NCBI GenBank assembly: GCA_002762845.1
Contig: PCYB01000036.1
Coordinates: forward strand, 1 to 22,361
From: Candidatus Woesearchaeota archaeon CG10_big_fil_rev_8_21_14_0_10_36_11
Lineage (GTDB): Archaea > Nanobdellota > Nanobdellia > Woesearchaeales > GW2011-AR9
Direction of reading: 5' to 3'
Length of the DNA: 22,361 nt
Shown here piece after piece: positions 21,121 to 22,361 of this stretch; the stretch's first letter is position 1, and every line of letters starts with the position of its first letter. The notes beneath the pieces were generated by a model. It did not search any database, was not told the origin of the DNA, and saw nothing but the letters and a program-made list of their open reading frames with translations. The position numbers were made by a program, and so were the translations under genes.

Positions 21121-21759
21121 ATGGATAAAGAACAAATTCAAAAAGCATTACACGAACTCAAACAACTTCCTAAGAAGAAATTCTCACAATCATACGACTT
21201 AATTATTAACTTAAAGAATTTTGAAGTAAAGAAAAGTCCGTTAGATTTTTTCGTGACGTTACATTATCCTTTGAGCAAACCTATCAAAGTTGCAGCATTT
21301 GTTGATCAACAGTTAGCCGATCAAGCAGACCAACATTGTGATATTACAATTAAAGAAGTAGATTTTGTAAAGTATAAAGATATTAAAGAAGCAAAGAAGC
21401 TTGCAAAAGGATATGATTATTTCATTGCACAAGCAACGTTAATGCCAAAAGTGGCAGCGGCGTTTGGTAAGAGCCTTGGGGTTCGAGGTAAAATGCCAAA
21501 CCCTAAACTTGGGTGTGTTGTTCCACCAAGTGCTAACTTAGAACAACTGAAAAAAAAGTTATCTTCGTCTGTCCATCTTACGACAAAGAAAGGAATGAAC
21601 CTTCAATGTATGGTGGGAAAAGAGTCTCAGCCTGAAAGTGAGATTATTGATAATATCCTTACAATTTACGGTGCCGTTATAAAACACCTTCCAAATGAAA
21701 TGCAGAACATTAAAAACATTAATCTCAAACTGACAATGAGCAAACCGGTCAACATATAA
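21121..21759 (+). CDS. rpl1: 50S ribosomal protein L1 (uL1)
   Basis: The 212-residue product is ribosomal protein uL1, which binds the L1 stalk of 23S rRNA and helps release E-site tRNA; in archaea it also represses its own operon. Recognisable parts are SQSYDLIINLKNFEVKK (about 22-38), the inserted domain with IKVAAFVD and GYDYFIAQATLMPKVAAAFGK (98-118), the signature GVRGKMPNPKLG (120-131), and the C-terminal NIKNINLKLTMSKPVNI. The length is usual for archaea. The start has a strong SD, 3-4 bases away. L10/P0 begins two bases after its stop, the standard archaeal order. Confidence 0.97.
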   Translation: MDKEQIQKALHELKQLPKKKFSQSYDLIINLKNFEVKKSPLDFFVTLHYPLSKPIKVAAFVDQQLADQADQHCDITIKEVDFVKYKDIKEAKKLAKGYDYFIAQATLMPKVAAAFGKSLGVRGKMPNPKLGCVVPPSANLEQLKKKLSSSVHLTTKKGMNLQCMVGKESQPESEIIDNILTIYGAVIKHLPNEMQNIKNINLKLTMSKPVNI

Positions 21760-21761
21760 AA

Positions 21762-22361
21762 ATGGTCTCTGACAATAAGAAAAAATTAGTTCAAGAACTT
21801 GTACGTGAAATTAAAGAGTACCCTATAGTTGCCATTGTTAATTTTGAAAATCTTCCTGCACAGCAATTACAAAAAATGCGTGCAATGTTACGAGAGAAAG
21901 GTGTAGTTCTTTCAATGACACGGAAACGTCTTATTACACTTGCTCTTAAAGAATCACATAATCCAGACATTGAGAAGCTTATAGAAAGAGTTAAAGGTAT
22001 GCCTGCATTATTGTTCAGTAAGGATAATCCTTTTAGTTTGTATGCGACACTTCAAAGGAACAAGTCAGAAGCACCGGCAAAAGCTGGCCAAGTAGCCCCG
22101 AAAGAGATTATTGTCAAAGCAGGTCCAACAAACTTTGCACCAGGACCAATTATTTCAGAGCTTGCAAGTGTTGGTATTAAAACAAAAGTTGAAAAAGGAA
22201 AATTAGCCATTGTTGAGGACACTATTGTTGCAAAAGAAGGAGCAACAATCACCCAAAAATTAGCAGATACGTTAAAACGGCTTGACATTAAACCAATGGA
22301 AGTTGGGTTAGATTTGGTTGCTGTTTGGGAAAATGGGTTGGTGTTTGATGCAAAGCAACTT
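21762..22361 (+). CDS. rpl10: 50S ribosomal protein L10/acidic P0 (uL10), cut by the window end
   Basis: The 200 codons present encode the start of archaeal uL10 (P0), the base of the ribosomal stalk that carries L12/P1 dimers and recruits translation factors. Recognisable features are EIKEYPIVAIVNFENLPAQQ (about 17-36), the RNA-binding MTRKRLITLAL (53-63), and the archaeal second domain with GPTNFAPGPIISELASVGI and KVEKGKLAIVEDTIV. ATG 21762 is 2 bases after the L1 stop, so the two genes are almost certainly co-transcribed; no separate SD is obvious beyond L1 coding sequence. The reading frame is still open at the last base, so the C-terminal L12-binding helices lie outside. Confidence 0.95.
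   Translation, partial: MVSDNKKKLVQELVREIKEYPIVAIVNFENLPAQQLQKMRAMLREKGVVLSMTRKRLITLALKESHNPDIEKLIERVKGMPALLFSKDNPFSLYATLQRNKSEAPAKAGQVAPKEIIVKAGPTNFAPGPIISELASVGIKTKVEKGKLAIVEDTIVAKEGATITQKLADTLKRLDIKPMEVGLDLVAVWENGLVFDAKQL

Noticed and set aside
1..22361. CRISPR array, insertion sequences, integrase or prophage genes
   Set aside because: No regularly spaced direct repeats, transposase motifs or attachment-site-like duplications of the tRNA 3' end were seen.

Overview
The window looks like part of a chromosome from an AT-rich archaeon, most probably a small-genome lineage of the DPANN/Woesearchaeota type. The lineage is inferred from gene content, not from a tree. Archaeal markers are ribosomal protein eS8, a membrane-anchored LonB protease, adjacent L1 and L10/P0 genes, a tRNA interrupted by a bulge-helix-bulge type intron, and TATA boxes (TTTAAA or TTTATAAA) about 25-29 bases upstream of start codons. 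Many genes appear leaderless, while genes inside operons carry Shine-Dalgarno (SD) sites such as GGAGG or GAGGTG. Several components have a bacterial flavour: GrpE-DnaK-DnaJ, a long RelA/SpoT-like protein, class I GAPDH, and a signal-peptide protein that looks like an outer-membrane beta-barrel.

Layout. 1-680: a truncated FAD-binding oxidoreductase (minus strand) and tRNA-Val(UAC) with a 42-base intron in the T-loop. 685-2400: the putative beta-barrel protein and ScpA. 2409-2807: a small gene that appears frameshifted. 2938-6540: LonB, eS8, and a protein with two copies of an unknown domain. 6544-7500: a DUF4190-like membrane protein, then a region with two overlapping microprotein ORFs, paired inverted repeats and a bacterial-looking hairpin-plus-T-tract terminator. 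7540-10700: tRNA-modification gene tsaC, an M29 aminopeptidase, a NOL1/NOP2/Sun RNA methyltransferase and a GNAT acetyltransferase. 10786-13709: GAPDH and, convergent to it, a long RSH protein whose hydrolase half has lost its metal ligands. 13757-20588: a winged-helix regulator divergent from an operon grpE-dnaK-(unknown)-(phosphohistidine swivel/HD fusion)-dnaJ, with a perfect 17-base palindrome near the operon transcription start. 20660-22361: a small unknown gene, then ribosomal L1 and the start of L10/P0.

The most interesting unit is the stress island at 11.8-20.6 kb. A (p)ppGpp-synthetase-like protein and a small DNA-binding regulator sit beside a chaperone operon. Between dnaK and dnaJ this operon carries two extra genes: an uncharacterised 231-residue repeat protein and a 698-residue protein joining a PEP-utilising-enzyme mobile (phosphohistidine) domain to an HD phosphohydrolase domain. 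It could be a nucleotide or phosphotransfer stress module co-expressed with Hsp70, but that function is inference only. The second candidate is the two-microprotein transcription unit at 7143-7496, whose SD sequence lies in one arm of a perfect 10-base inverted repeat.

No CRISPR array, insertion sequence, integrase or rRNA gene was seen.
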